31,501 nt of DNA from Evernia prunastri. Lineage: Eukaryota > Ascomycota > Lecanoromycetes > Lecanorales > Parmeliaceae. Made by a program: the position numbers and the translations under genes. The stretch lies in assembly GCA_003184365.1 (NCBI GenBank), contig NKYR01000216.1:3878-35378 (forward strand), read 5' to 3'. Below, piece after piece: positions 19,701 through 31,366 of this stretch. The notes below the pieces were generated by a model. That model worked only from the letters and a program-made list of their open reading frames with translations, ran no database searches and had not been told where the DNA came from. The stretch's first letter is position 1; every line of letters begins with the position of its first letter.

Positions 19701-20640
19701 ACTTTTTAGATTTACCGATATATATAGTAGGTTTAGATATTATACTAAGTCGTAATAGGGCTATTAATTATAGTTTAAGTATAAAAGCTTAAAGAAATAA
19801 TTTTCTCTATTATTCTTTTTAACTTTCTTAAGAATTATTTATACTATAAATTTTATATATAGAAAATATCTATATATATTTTCTATAGAGTATAAAGTAT
19901 ATAGTATAGTATAACTCTAGATCTACTTTTAAATTTCTTTAAATAAGAGATATTTTAAGAATCTAGATTCTTTTATTTCTAGAAAAATAGTAGTTTTAAA
20001 TTAGTATAATTTTAAGATTATCTTATAGGCGAGCCCTAGAATACGTATACTAAAATACTACTATAATTATATCGAAAGTATATTAAGACTATATTATAAT
20101 AGTTACTATTACTTAGAATCGTCACTAAATAGATATTAGAGTATTACGATATATTATAGTATTTTAAAAGAATAGTATAGATACGATACTAAGCTTTCGG
20201 CCCAAAATTCTAGACGAAAGTAAAAGTAGAATATAATTATAATTAGGAGAATCTTAGTACTATAGCCGTAGTAATATAGTAGTAGGGTAGTAGATTTATA
20301 ATTTAGTAGTAGGATTCGATTTATATAGTGAAAAAAAAGAGAAAGAAAAAACGAAAAAAAAGGAGAATCTATTATATATATATATTCTAGAGTCCGTGCT
20401 CTAAAATAATAAAGATAATTTTTTTTTTTCTAAATTAAGTCGAAACGGTATCGGGACGGTATTGGGATAATAGTTTTATCTTAATATTATTAACTTTTAG
20501 TACCGTTAACTCTTAATACCGTTAGTATTATAATACCGTTAAGAATTAATACTATGAACGTTTAGTATAAATTTATTATAGTTATCATCGAATTATTAGT
20601 CATTTATCGCATTATTGGTACTACTACTATAAGTATACCG
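19701..20640. repeat. RIP-like AT-rich block
   Basis: Very AT-rich with almost no CpA/TpG. Remaining C is mostly in CpT, with few CpG. No frame or family is legible. It is presumably an old transposon mutated beyond recognition. Confidence 0.6.
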
Positions 20641-21801
20641 TGTGCGCAGTTGCAGTCTCGCCCGTAAGGTAGATATAGCTAATTTTAAATACAGTCAATT
20701 CATAGTCACCTTTCAGAGACTGAGTGTAAAGATAGGCAGATGCTGTTATCCCCGCAATGGTCGCGACTCCTTCAATTTGTGACCACTGTATCGTGAGAAT
20801 ACTGACGTCCCTGTCGGAGAAGAGCCCTTGCGATGATCATCATAGGCGAAAATCGAACAATACATTCTGTAACCAAGCGGGACTCGACTAGTGTAGGATT
20901 TCACACACATTCGAGAATCCCTGCCTGAAAATCCCACATTCAACCAGGGCTGCGGAGTCGCTCACGGTGGACCTCCAGCGTCCGGAAACAGCATAAAGAC
21001 AGGACGATCAGCTGCACAGCGAGGAAGGATGGGAGGGAAGTGCCATGTTGGCGTACCCAATAGGATAGCCTAAAAGCCGGCCGAGTTGAGGCAAACAGGC
21101 TACCCTTGAACCCTTCTCGCTTTCCATGACGGCTGAGCCCCTTTTCAGGCGGCATAGACTTGGATTGCGGAAATTTTTCGCGGAGAATAATGGATGTGAG
21201 GCAAGTGAAGCGTGAATCGATGGCCCGCGTGGATTGATGCTCCGTAATTGGTGGCTTGGTAGCTTGTCAAAATTTTAGTGGCATTACTTGAGGTGGGGTA
21301 TTTCAAACTCCACATACGGTACGGTATTTGGCAGAGCCGCCATTGATTGAATAGGGTGTCACTGAAGTAACCGAGGTATGATCTGTTGTTAATCTAATTA
21401 GGAATGAGGTAGTATGATGACGCTTTCATTTCCCCCCGCTCCTCCTGTTCATTCTCTGCTTTGGCAGGCGCTGAGGAGGCAATGCAATGCGATAGGTCGT
21501 CCCTGCTGACTGCATGAAAACCACTGCGTCCTTCGTACATGAGACGAAGCTAATGACGGGTAAAGATTCCCAAAATTAGAATTGACTTTTGACCATGTAT
21601 GGCACGGATCTCGGACCTGAAATAGAAGCCGGGCTCACACATTAAAATATGCGCATTATGGCACATCAGTCGTTTTGCATGTCTCCGATCAGGGAATGCA
21701 CTGGTGTCGAGTAATGACAATAGTAGTGTCACATTATGAACTGAATAACAGCTATGTAGAAGCAACAATACGAATGTACCGAACGGAACCATATTGGGCT
21801 G
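20641..21801. other. Normal-GC island, nothing recognised
   Basis: About 1.16 kb of unmutated sequence between AT-rich blocks. Two minus-strand open frames (20746-20943 and 20940-21155) and one at 21550-21792 have no family resemblance. The sharp edges suggest single-copy host DNA left after flanking insertions. Confidence 0.4.
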
Positions 21802-22421
21802 CGCTAAGCCGCTAAGCCGCTTATCCGAATCGGGCTTAGCGCAATACTGGAGAAAAAGTGTCGAATTGAGACTACTATATAATATCCCCTATTTTCGTCT
21901 CTCTAAGTAAGCTTACTCTCTACTTTAAAATATATATAGACGATTCTTAATAATATATACTCCTTTTAATCGAATATATAGTAGAGTATTAAGGTTTTTA
22001 TACTTTTTATAGTATAAATATATTTTCTAGTCTTCTATCTATATACTATATATACTACTATCTTACTCGATATTTAAGATAGTTAGTAAAAGTAATAAAT
22101 TTAAATCGACTTTTAAATAATTAAATAGATTCTTCTCTTAACTCTCTTATATTTTTAAATATATAAAAATATATAGAACTCTAAGATTATATAATTACTA
22201 AATATCTATACTAGAAATATAGCGTTAATTTAAAGAATTTTAGTGTATTCTATTAGATAAATTTATTTTTTCTCTATTACTTAGCCGTATCTAGTCTCTC
22301 TTAGCTAGTTTTATATTTAAGCGAGCTTCTAGAGTAATAGTACTATTATAGTTTCACCTCGATACTTCTCCTCTAGTATTACGCTAAGTCTTTTTCGAAC
22401 TAGCGGCTTAGCGGCTTAGCG
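21802..22421. mobile_element. Non-autonomous TIR DNA transposon, about 620 bp
   Basis: 21802-21850 and 22373-22421 are inverted copies with 40/49 matches; the outermost 20 bases are identical and contain a tandem CGCTAAGCC. Each end also has its own foldback (CGCTAAGCC with GGCTTAGCG). The differences are mostly G/A and C/T, so RIP-type decay. The interior is AT-rich, without a frame. The left flank is TG and the right flank TA, so a target duplication is unclear. Confidence 0.7.
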
Positions 22422-22497
22422 TACTATACTAAAATTCTATTAGAGTCTATACGTCTCGGAAAGCTAATAAATTTAATTATTAGAATAATTACTATAA
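22422..22497. other. AT-rich spacer
   Basis: A short AT-rich link between the TIR element and the Ty3 LTR, same composition as the block before it. Confidence 0.4.
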
Positions 22498-22722
22498 TGT
22501 TACGGACGTACCCTAGCTGTCAGGTACAAAGGGAGTGTTTATGGCTATGTGTCAGGCACATAGAGTATTTATTGGTCATTGACACATTCTCATTATCACA
22601 TAGGCTAGCGGGGATTCTTCCTAGTATTTAAGCGCTCTTCTCCTGTGTACATATTCGCTCTTTATCTAGTTGTCTTATTCAATTTACCCCCATTAGACTT
22701 GACTCTGGGCACGGTTCTGACA
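22498..22722 (+). repeat. 5' LTR, 225 bp
   Basis: Begins TGTTACGG and ends TCTGACA. It is the same as 25155-25379 by eye. Confidence 0.92.
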
Positions 22723-23192
22723 CTACAACTAGATCATCCACCCTTCCGTTCGTACTGACAAGCGAACAGTAAAAGAAAATTGTCATCGGGACCGTTGTGA
22801 AGACGTTTCGACGTCAGATCATTGGGCATCCGGGTGTGGCCTACCTACGGGCAAAACGAACCATTCGTGGCTAGGACTTGTTGACCACAAGGAAAACCCC
22901 TTACGAGGAGGTACTGCTGCATACGTGCAAGCACCCCAGCATTCGTGCAAACAACCCCCCTAACAAAAAGAACAAACTTCATTAAAGAACAAAGACTTCT
23001 TTCTCCGCTCCGCATCCAACTCCGCCTGGACGTTCTTCCTTAAGCAGTCAAGAAACCACCCCATCAAGCTGTTACCATTCAAAAGAACACCATTCAAAGC
23101 ATTACCAGTCTTCGTGGCACCTCAAACGGATAAGAAACGAGTGTGCTAGACAGTGACAACATGGCACGAGGAAAAGGTGTTGAGAGTTCAGA
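22723..23192 (+). other. Retrotransposon leader and Gag start
   Basis: An untranslated leader of about 440 nt. At 23161 an ATG opens MARGKGVES, cut by the N at 23193. A primer-binding site should follow 22722, but I could not assign a tRNA. Confidence 0.45.
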
Positions 23193-23193
23193 N

Positions 23194-25173
23194 CAATCAT
23201 TCGCTGCCTAGAACATTGGAGACCGGAGCTGGAATGCACTGATATCCCAGTCAAAATCTTCACTGATCATAAGGGTCTTATGTGCTTTGCAGAGGGACGT
23301 GACCTGAGTCGACGTCAAGCAAGATATCTGGATCTCCTATCAGAATTCAATATCAGGATCCAATTTCGGCCTGGAGTTCAGAATTCTAAGGCCGATGCTC
23401 TGACCAGAATGGCCGGTTCTAAGCCTCAGGCGCCTGACGATGATCGCCTTAGACAAATGCATCAAACCATCCTTACACCTGACCGACTGGATCTTGATGG
23501 CGTAGGAATCTCAGCAGTGGACGACCCAATTTACCATCAGGTCTGTGAGGCCAACCTGAACGATGCTATGTGCACTGAACTGCGCCAAGCCAAGGAAGAA
23601 AACAAAGAAAAAATCCATGGCATCCCACTCCTGAAATGCCAGATCCATGACGGAGTTCTCTATTATGCTCATCGTGTTTGGGTACCGGAGTCAATTCATA
23701 CTGAGATCATTCGTGAAGTTCATGATCAACCAGCATGTGGCCACCCTGNCACCCTGGAGTGCAACGAACGAAAGAACTGCTCAGTCGAGAATATTATTGG
23801 AGAGGCATGAAGGATACCATTGCTCAATATATTCGCAACTGCTACACATGCCATCGCACTAAAGCCTCTCGAGACCGACAGCATGGTCTCCTACAGCCGC
23901 TACCTATTCCTCAGAAGCGTTGGCAAGACATCAGCATGGACTTTATTACTGGACTCCCTAAGTCTGAGCAGTGGAATGCGATTTGCGTACTGATAGATAG
24001 GCTTACCAAGGAACGTCACTATGTTCCCTGTACTACCGAAGAGGGAGGAACGACTGCTGAAGCAACTGTGGCCATACTCCTAAAGGAGGTTTTAGATTGC
24101 ATGGCCTCCCTAGCAGTATTATCTCCGATAGAGGACCACAATTTATAGCAACCGTCTGGAAGTCCTTCTGCCAACGCCTTGGCATAGAGGCCAAGTTGTC
24201 TACAGCATTCCATCCGGAGACTGACGGACAGACGGAGCGTGCCAATCAGGATCTGGAACGTCACTTGCGGACTTATTGCAATCACATGCAGGATGACTGG
24301 GCCAAATGGCTTCCTATTGCGGAGTTCGCAGACAATGATGCACAATCTGCCTCTACCAAAGTGACGCCCTTCTTTGCTAATAAAGAATTCAATCCTCGCA
24401 TGAGCTTCTCCGCAGATCCTACTGAATACGAAACCACTCGCCAGCGATTGGATGCTGCCAAGGCAGCAGATATCACTGATCATATGAAGGATATTCTCGC
24501 CTATGTCAGGCAACACCTGGAGTATGCTCGGGAGAGCATGGCTACGCAAGCAAACAAACATCGCCTCGATATCAAGTTCAAGAAAGGCGATATGGTCTTC
24601 TTGGACAGCCGCAATATTGAGACCACACGCCCGTCAAAGAAGCTGGGAAACAAGAACGAAGGACCTTTCAAAGTCATTAAGGTCGTGGGATCTGCACACA
24701 AACTCCAACTCCCTCCCACAATGAAGATCCGTCCAGTCGTCAGTCCCAAACTATTGACGCTCGCTCCTAGGGATCCGCTCACGGGCCAGAAGAATCCTCC
24801 CGCAAAGCCAATCGAGACGCCTAAGGGTGACGAATGGGTTGTGGAGGATATCCTAGACTCTCGACGTCATTACAACCAATTGCAGTACCAAGTCAAGTGG
24901 AAAGATGATGATGACACCCTGACTTGGTGGAATACTGACAATAATGAGTTTGAGGGGGCCCAGGACGTAGTCAATGACTATCACAGCAAATATCCGGAGA
25001 ACCCTGGGCCTCACAACGCTATTGCCAAGTCAAAAAGGCCACGCCGTCTCCGAAATCTCCGAGACCTCGCCACTATCCTCATTCTTTCTGCACGCAGACG
25101 ACTCGCAGGCCAATCTACAGCGCTGGGGCATCGCTTGCCTGAGGGGGGGGGTAGTGTTACGGACGTACCCTAG
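23194..25173 (+). pseudogene. Ty3-type Pol fragment: RNase H end, integrase, chromodomain
   Basis: The frame from the N has CLEHWRPEL, FTDHKGL, LSRRQARYLDLLSEF and RPGVQNSKADALTR (RT connection/RNase H). Then come the HHCC zinc finger (HDQPACGHP through CYTCHRTKA, split at the N at 23749), the integrase core with Asp in MDFITGLP, Asp in SDRGPQF and Glu in HPETDGQTERAN, the GPF module, and a chromodomain (EWVVEDILD through YQVKWK, about 24826-25000). Integrase inserts the cDNA; the chromodomain guides it to marked chromatin. Two breaks are seen. At 23749 CACCCTG stands on both sides of the N. Near 24092 one base is missing in GTTTTAGA. Both may be assembly or base-calling faults rather than true damage. 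The last frame reads on into the LTR. Confidence 0.88.
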
Positions 25174-25379
25174 CTGTCAGGTACAAAGGGAGTGTTTATG
25201 GCTATGTGTCAGGCACATAGAGTATTTATTGGTCATTGACACATTCTCATTATCACATAGGCTAGCGGGGATTCTTCCTAGTATTTAAGCGCTCTTCTCC
25301 TGTGTACATATTCGCTCTTTATCTAGTTGTCTTATTCAATTTACCCCCATTAGACTTGACTCTGGGCACGGTTCTGACA
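25155..25379 (+). repeat. 3' LTR, 225 bp
   Basis: Begins directly after a run of nine G's and TAG, which is a credible polypurine tract, and ends TCTGACA. Confidence 0.92.
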
Positions 25380-27840
25380 AAACGTGAGATTAATATTAAT
25401 AATTATTATTATTAATTTCGACTTAAAGATAATTGTAGAGATTTAAATTTATTTCGATATCGAAATAGATATAAAGAACTTCTTAATCTCGCGAAAATCG
25501 TAACGATTTTTTTATATACTAAAGCGAAAAATATCGTTATCAATTAATCAGACGATAACACTGATAAATATCGATAAAGTCGATAATCTAAACGAGACAT
25601 TTCGCGCGTATTAACTTATTTTAAGAGATTAAATTTATTAATAAATTCGAAACGTAAAGAATATCGTCAATAATTATTCGATAAAATATTTTCTTTAATA
25701 TTAAATTTTAATTTTAATTTATTCTTATTGATAAAAATAAGAGAATTATCGATTTTTTAAGAAGATGATAATTATCGAATTTTATTAATAAACGATAAAT
25801 CTTAAAGATTAATCGATTCGTAGTTATATAAATCGAGACGTAAATATTTAATCTTTAACGTTTTAAGATTTCATCGAACGTAACACTTATAACATATAAG
25901 ATTTACTTAGAAATATAGCGCTTTAATTAATTATAATACTTCGAAATATAATACTCGAGCTTATTATTTTCGCTATTTTTACGAATTACGAAAAAAATCT
26001 CAAATCGTATAATAATATAAATTTCGTCGATATCGAAATTAATATTTTCGATTTTCGTTTCGAAGTCGTAATATATTGAATTAATATCTCGAGTTCTTCG
26101 CGATTTTTTATTATAACGATCTTTATAATTATGATTAATGTTACGTCTTTTATTATCGCGCTAATCACGATTATTATAAACGTTATAATTTCGACTGCGA
26201 CTTCGTTTTTATCGCTTCGAATTATTAAAATAATAAAAATTACGTTAATATTATTTATCGTATTCGTATTAAGTGTGATAAAGTTTACGATATTTTTAAT
26301 AATACTTAATAATACGTCGAAGAATTACTACGTCGAAGAAGTTCTCGACGACTTTATTTTACGATAATAAGATCGTTAAATTTATTAATATTTTTATAAT
26401 AACGTAAGTTTCAGAGCGCGTAGTAATTAGTTTAATATTAAATTCGATTGTATTAATAGACAAGTTGATAATCATTTAATAAATCGCTAAATTATATATT
26501 TCAGCGAATAAGTCGATTTCTTAGCGACGTTAATAACGTTATAAGTCTAAATATAGTATAAAAAGTAATTTTCGTATTTTTTATCTAGATCGATATAAAA
26601 TAAAAAGATAAAATAAAGATCGTTTAAAGTGAGTTCGTTATAAATAATTCGAATTTTAATATAAAATTACTTAAACTTTTCAATATAGTCGAAAACGTTT
26701 TTATAATCACTGAGTTTTAATATCGTTAAACGTCGAAAACGATTATTAAGAAAATCGAATTTTCTTAGTCGATATTCTTATTAAATTGCAATTTAAAGAA
26801 AACAGACGTTATTTAAATTCTTATAATTATTATAATAATTAATATCGAGAATACTCAAAATCGTATTATAGCATATTAAATGCTTATATTTTCATCTCTT
26901 TTATCGAAACTTATAAAAATCTAAATTCTTTATCGTTAATATTAATATCGCTGAGATATCTATTAATTAAGTTATTATATTAATTATATTGACGATATTA
27001 ATCTAAATTTAAATAACTCGAGAGAAAAAAATAATACGATTCTCCTGTGTATATAATTATAGTAATACGTTAATTAAATATTCGATAATTATTCTCTCTT
27101 AGATTTAATAATCTTTCGAAATTTCGAATTTTATAATATAAAATGATAGACTTTCTCTTACGAAAATATTTCAAAGTTTATAATTAATAAATTTTATAAT
27201 ATAATCGAATAAATCGATATCGCTATAGATTATTAAATCGAATTCGTTAATTAAGAATTTAGACGTCGATAAGAGATCTCGTTATATAATCGATAAGTAA
27301 TTTTTTTTAACTTCAGACGATTTAATTTTAAGCTTTAAAATCGAAATTATTGAATACTGTAAAATTATAATATCGAAGTTTTTTATTATATAAGAGAAAG
27401 TCGCGTTTAAAAATATGACGATAATAACGTTCGCGCTTTTAATTTTCACAAAAGATATAATAAATAACGTTAATCTTCGAATAATTAATAACAATTTAAA
27501 AACTTTGTGGAAAAGTTAAAAAAATAATTAAAGTTAAAGAAAGTATCGAGAAATATATAAAATGTGAATTTAGAAATAGCGATAAAGATAAAACGTATAG
27601 ATCGTTTAACGAATAGAAAATCTCGAAGAGTTACTCGAAATATATATAATAATTCCTAAATCTTATTATCGTTCTCGTTAAATAGCGTTATCTTCTTTAT
27701 TAAAACGATAAGAAACGATATAAAAATATTTCACTTTATAAGAAATTCGAGACGATCTATATATAAAATCCTTTTTTTTATATCTCTATTAAAAGCGATA
27801 AAATTTATCGAGATAACGATTCTATCGTATTTATTATTAA
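25380..27840. repeat. RIP-like AT-rich block, C retained mainly in CpG
   Basis: About 2.5 kb, very AT-rich. CpA/TpG and CpC/GpG are nearly absent, while CpG is common (TCG, ACG, CGA). The open frames at 25986-26168, 26131-26367 and 27282-27494 are composition artefacts. No source element can be read. Confidence 0.6.
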
Positions 27841-28861
27841 CAAGTATAGGCCCATGAATTAAATTCATGGCGCTACACCGAAATTCAGTCAGCCCTATGA
27901 AATCAGACTCTGATTGCGATCTATGCGGCAATCGTCTGCAATGTCTACTATACGATTTCTATCTATTTGCCTATTACCTTCTATGCGATATTCGCCTGAT
28001 TTCACTGTTATAAACTCGCCGCCGGTAAAAGAACTTGCTTGATCATCTTATTTCTAATGCATCTCGCCGACCGATTCGGCTGCTTTCTCGATAGATCCTT
28101 TGTAGTCACAATAGCTAGTCTATTCTTACTGATGAAACTACTCAAGATCACATATAATTAATCGTACGCGAAAATTCAAGCGACGAGAGATAGAAGAGCG
28201 ACGATAACGCGAATAAGACTGCACTGCTATCTTGCGAAGAAACAAAAGATAAACTCGATAATTGTGAATTCATTCGAGAATTTTTTAGAGACGATCTATC
28301 GCGTTCTTTAGATGTGAGACTGCGTGTTCTTTTATCGCGATTATCAGCAGAGGAAGATTCGCTTAAAGGTAGTCTAAGAGCGTCAGTTAAGATCTCAGAG
28401 AAGTGCTAGAAGGACGTAACTGTATCTGATACTTGATAATAGTCGGGCGATGCGTATCTAACGCGAATGTATTCATGATAGAGTGATAAAGAAATATAAT
28501 AAATTGATTATTCGCGTGTAGAATAAACAAAAGATTCTTGTCAAATCTTCGAGCGAGTGCTTGAATAGCAGTTATTTTAATAAAATATCATGCAGTTAAT
28601 TTGCGATCACAAAAGAAGATTTTTATATCGTTGAAAAGCGCAAATCAAGTCACATAATTCAAGAAAATTTAAAGATCTCATATACGAAGAGCACGAAGTC
28701 ATTGCAGTTGCAAGATGACTACACTCAAATTTTGATGAGAGCGCGCTCGAGAGATCTAGCGAGCTGACTAAGCACGCTATATTAAAGAGCGTAGTAATTT
28801 CGAGGTTATTATTGACTGCATATACAAATTCAAGGTTTTGTAGCTCAGCCCTATCTTATGA
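27841..28861 (-). mobile_element. Non-autonomous Helitron, about 1.02 kb
   Basis: On the minus strand the element would start TCATAAG at 28861, with A before it, and end CTATACTTG at 27841, with T after it. This fits Helitron insertion between A and T. A perfect 9-bp hairpin (27852-27870) sits 11 nt before the 3' end, as Helitrons require. The 3' 334 bp match the second copy at 30333-30666 base for base in length, with many transition differences, and include the mutated C-terminus of the helicase. From about 28175 on the sequence differs from that copy, so a large internal part was lost or replaced. The 5' end is inferred from the TC and flank only. Confidence 0.62.
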
Positions 28862-30332
28862 TATTATATATACTGATATTCAAATATAAAAACGACGAAT
28901 CGAAGAATACGAAACGTAAAAGAGTATAAAACGTTATTAACGAAACGTCGCGAGACGAAAGAATATAATACGTGTTTAATGATAATTAAAATTAATAATA
29001 CTTTGAGCTCGTAACTTACGAATAACGTCTAATTAACGTTTAATAGCTTTATAACGTCTAAATTATATAAATTAATAACTTTAAAGCGTCTTACGATTTG
29101 ATAGCTTAAAAGCGTCTTTATATTATTTAAATAATGAAATTATTAAAGAATAGCTTAAAAGCGTTTTATACACGATAGCTTAATAGTATTCTTCAATAGA
29201 GTTTTTATCGATATAGATTTAATAGTTTAGAAGTATTCTTCTCGATTTCGAGATAACGTAATAATCTTTTTAATACGTTAAATAGATTTTGATTAAGAAG
29301 TTTTTCGATAGTACGAAGATTTAATTCTTACAGTTTAATAACGATAAGATATTAAGAGTTTCTTATAATTTCAAATTTGAATAGAGATCTGCTTAGTGTG
29401 ATTCACAGACGAAATAATATCTTTTATTGACTGATTTTAACGCGCGATTCGTGAAAGATATATATTATACGCTCAGCGAGAAATTTCGCGCTTAATAACG
29501 CTTTTCAATATAATCTTAATATAATCTTAGCGTTCGCGAACTTTATAGAATTAAATTTATTCTCATATCTTTTTTTCGATTAAGATTTTAATCTTCTAAT
29601 ATTGATATGATTTCATTTTGTAATATATAAAGCTCGTAGTATTTTGCGATCGTGTGATTTATCGAGATTTTCAATTCTTTTGAAACGTCTTGAATAAGTC
29701 AACAAATAGATCTGAAAATGACGTAGTACTACTAAAAGAATATTCTGCGATTCGGGTTTATAATCTATTAAAAATAGATATGTGAAACACTTGAATTGTC
29801 TTATGTAACTCTCTAAGAAGATCGTTATATATAAAATCTACCAAGTCTGAACGCCGGGTTACTACCGTGAAAACGAACTTAGGATTTTGATATTTAACGT
29901 TATTGAAATCGATAGAGAATACGAGATTATTATGAATAAATTCTTCTGAATGAGTGTCAGACGCTATAAAATTATTATAAGAAATAGTTTTTTAACGCTT
30001 TATAATACAGTATTCGCAGATATATTTCTTCGCGATATTCTTAATGAAATTTATTCTCATCGTTATATTAAAAAATTTATTTAGATTTTATTAATTCAAA
30101 TAGCTTATACGAGTATATTATAGCTGATAAATAAAATTAGAAGAAACACTATAGACGATAAGAATATTATAAATTTATTATAAATTTAAGAAGAAGAGAT
30201 TTCGATTACGAGTGTCGATAAAGATAAAGTTTTTATTAATAGCGAGAATACAGTCGATCTTATAAAAAGTAACGACGATATCGATATTTAAGAATTTATC
30301 TATAAATAAAAGATTAATATTTATATTAAATA
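28862..30332. repeat. RIP-like AT-rich block between the Helitron copies
   Basis: Same composition as 25380-27840: CpG retained, CpA/TpG scarce. It contains spaced recurrences of AGCTTAAAAGCGT-like phrases near 29100-29170. It may be the same old element into which the first Helitron inserted. Confidence 0.5.
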
Positions 30333-30950
30333 CAAGTATAGGCCCATGAATTCAATTCATGGCGCTACACCGAAATGCAGTCAGCCCTATGAAATCAGAC
30401 TCTGATTGCGATCTATGCGGCAATCGCCTGCAATGCCTACTATGCGATTTTTGCCTATTTGCCTATATGCCTCCCATGCAATATTCGCCTTCTTCCACCA
30501 CTATGAACTCGCTGCCGGTAGAAGAACTTGCTTGATCACCTTATTCTTAATACACCTCGCCGGCGGATTCGGCTGCTTCCTCGGTAGATCCTTTGTAGCC
30601 ACAATAGCTAGCCCATTCTTGCTGGTGACTCTACTCAAGGCCACATATAATTGACCATGCGCGAAAACCTCCGGGTAGAGGCATAGGCCGACGTGCTGCA
30701 ATGACTGCCCTTGCGACTTGTTGATGGTCATACTGAACGCCAGGCGAACAGGGTACTGGATTCGCCGAAAGGGAGCATGTAGGCTATTCGAATCCGGCGG
30801 TGACAATGGGATGCGCGGTATATAGTGGCGTTTACCGTCATGTTCGCCCCCGAGGATGCGGCAATCAAGTGTTTTTGTTCCAATGTGCTTGACTTGCAGG
30901 CGTGTACCATTGCATAGACCCATCACCTGTTCCAAATTCCTCAGCAGCAT
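30333..30950 (-). mobile_element. Helitron 3' end (autonomous type), cut at an N
   Basis: The 3' terminus is CTATACTTG at 30333, followed by T, with a perfect 9-bp hairpin at 30344-30362, 11 nt inside. The helicase C-terminus is encoded upstream. The element breaks at the N at 30951, beyond which the sequence is unrelated. It is less mutated than the copy at 27841. Confidence 0.75.
30501..30950 (-). pseudogene. Helitron Rep/Pif1-like helicase, C-terminal 149 aa
   Basis: The frame has MLLRNLEQVMGLCNGTRL, IPRIPLSPPDS, FPVRLAFSM-type residues (here YPVRLAFSM), TINKSQGQS and HGQLYVALSRV, the closing motifs of Pif1-family SF1 helicases as found in Helitron Rep-helicases. These unwind DNA during rolling-circle transposition. 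The HUH Rep domain and the ATP-binding motifs I-IV are missing because the sequence changes at the N (30951). The stop at 30501 lies about 170 bp from the element end, as usual. Composition is normal, so this copy is fairly recent. Confidence 0.85.
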
Positions 30951-30951
30951 N

Positions 30952-31115
30952 AACTTTATAGTGATGTTAACACTCATTAAACAAAAAAGCACCTTCTTCA
31001 TTATTCCTTTTATAAAATCGGTAAAGAGTAAAAAAAAAATCTCATATCGCACATATATTAATTCAAAAGAGGCCTCTATCGCTTTAAGAAATAAATTTAG
31101 TAATTATACTATATA
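30952..31115 (+). repeat. Direct repeat copy 1 (164 bp)
   Basis: Repeated at 31203-31365 with a single difference in an A run (10 versus 9). The period is 251 bp. It is bounded by N's at 30951 and 31121. It is AT-rich but has normal CpA, unlike the RIP-like blocks. Confidence 0.85.
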
Positions 31116-31202
31116 TTTAGNTATTAACTTCTTCATACATTAAAGATGCCCTAGACTTACATTAAAACGAAATGATAGAAATTCTTCTTTATTTATTTAT
31201 TT

Positions 31203-31365
31203 AACTTTATAGTGATGTTAACACTCATTAAACAAAAAAGCACCTTCTTCATTATTCCTTTTATAAAATCGGTAAAGAGTAAAAAAAAATCTCATATCGC
31301 ACATATATTAATTCAAAAGAGGCCTCTATCGCTTTAAGAAATAAATTTAGTAATTATACTATATA
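31203..31365 (+). repeat. Direct repeat copy 2 (163 bp)
   Basis: Same sequence as 30952-31115 minus one A. It ends at the N at 31366. Confidence 0.85.
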
Positions 31366-31366
31366 N

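Larger units (their letters stand above)
22498..25379 (+). mobile_element. Ty3/gypsy chromovirus-type LTR retrotransposon, internally incomplete
   Basis: The LTRs at 22498-22722 and 25155-25379 (225 bp each, TG...CA) read as identical. Order: 5' LTR, leader, a start of a Gag-like frame at 23161, an N at 23193, then pol from RNase H on, integrase, chromodomain, a G-rich tract at about 25143-25151 and the 3' LTR. Gag, protease and RT are absent, most simply because a gap at the N was collapsed. The flanks (TATAA on the left, AAACG on the right) do not form a target duplication. Its normal base composition against RIP-like surroundings means it arrived late or escaped RIP. Confidence 0.9.

Noticed and set aside
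20746..21155. Two overlapping minus-strand frames (65 and 71 codons)
   Set aside because: They overlap by a few bases and could suggest a spliced gene, but no consistent joined frame, motif or splice site was found.
24019..24561. 180-codon minus-strand frame
   Set aside because: Antisense shadow of the integrase.
23280..25173. Reading the Pol frame breaks as true inactivation
   Set aside because: One break coincides with an N and a duplicated flank, the other with a T run. Assembly or base-call errors explain both at least as well.
25986..27931. Several open frames in AT-rich DNA
   Set aside because: Ile/Asn/Lys/Leu-rich products of base composition. No start context and no motif.
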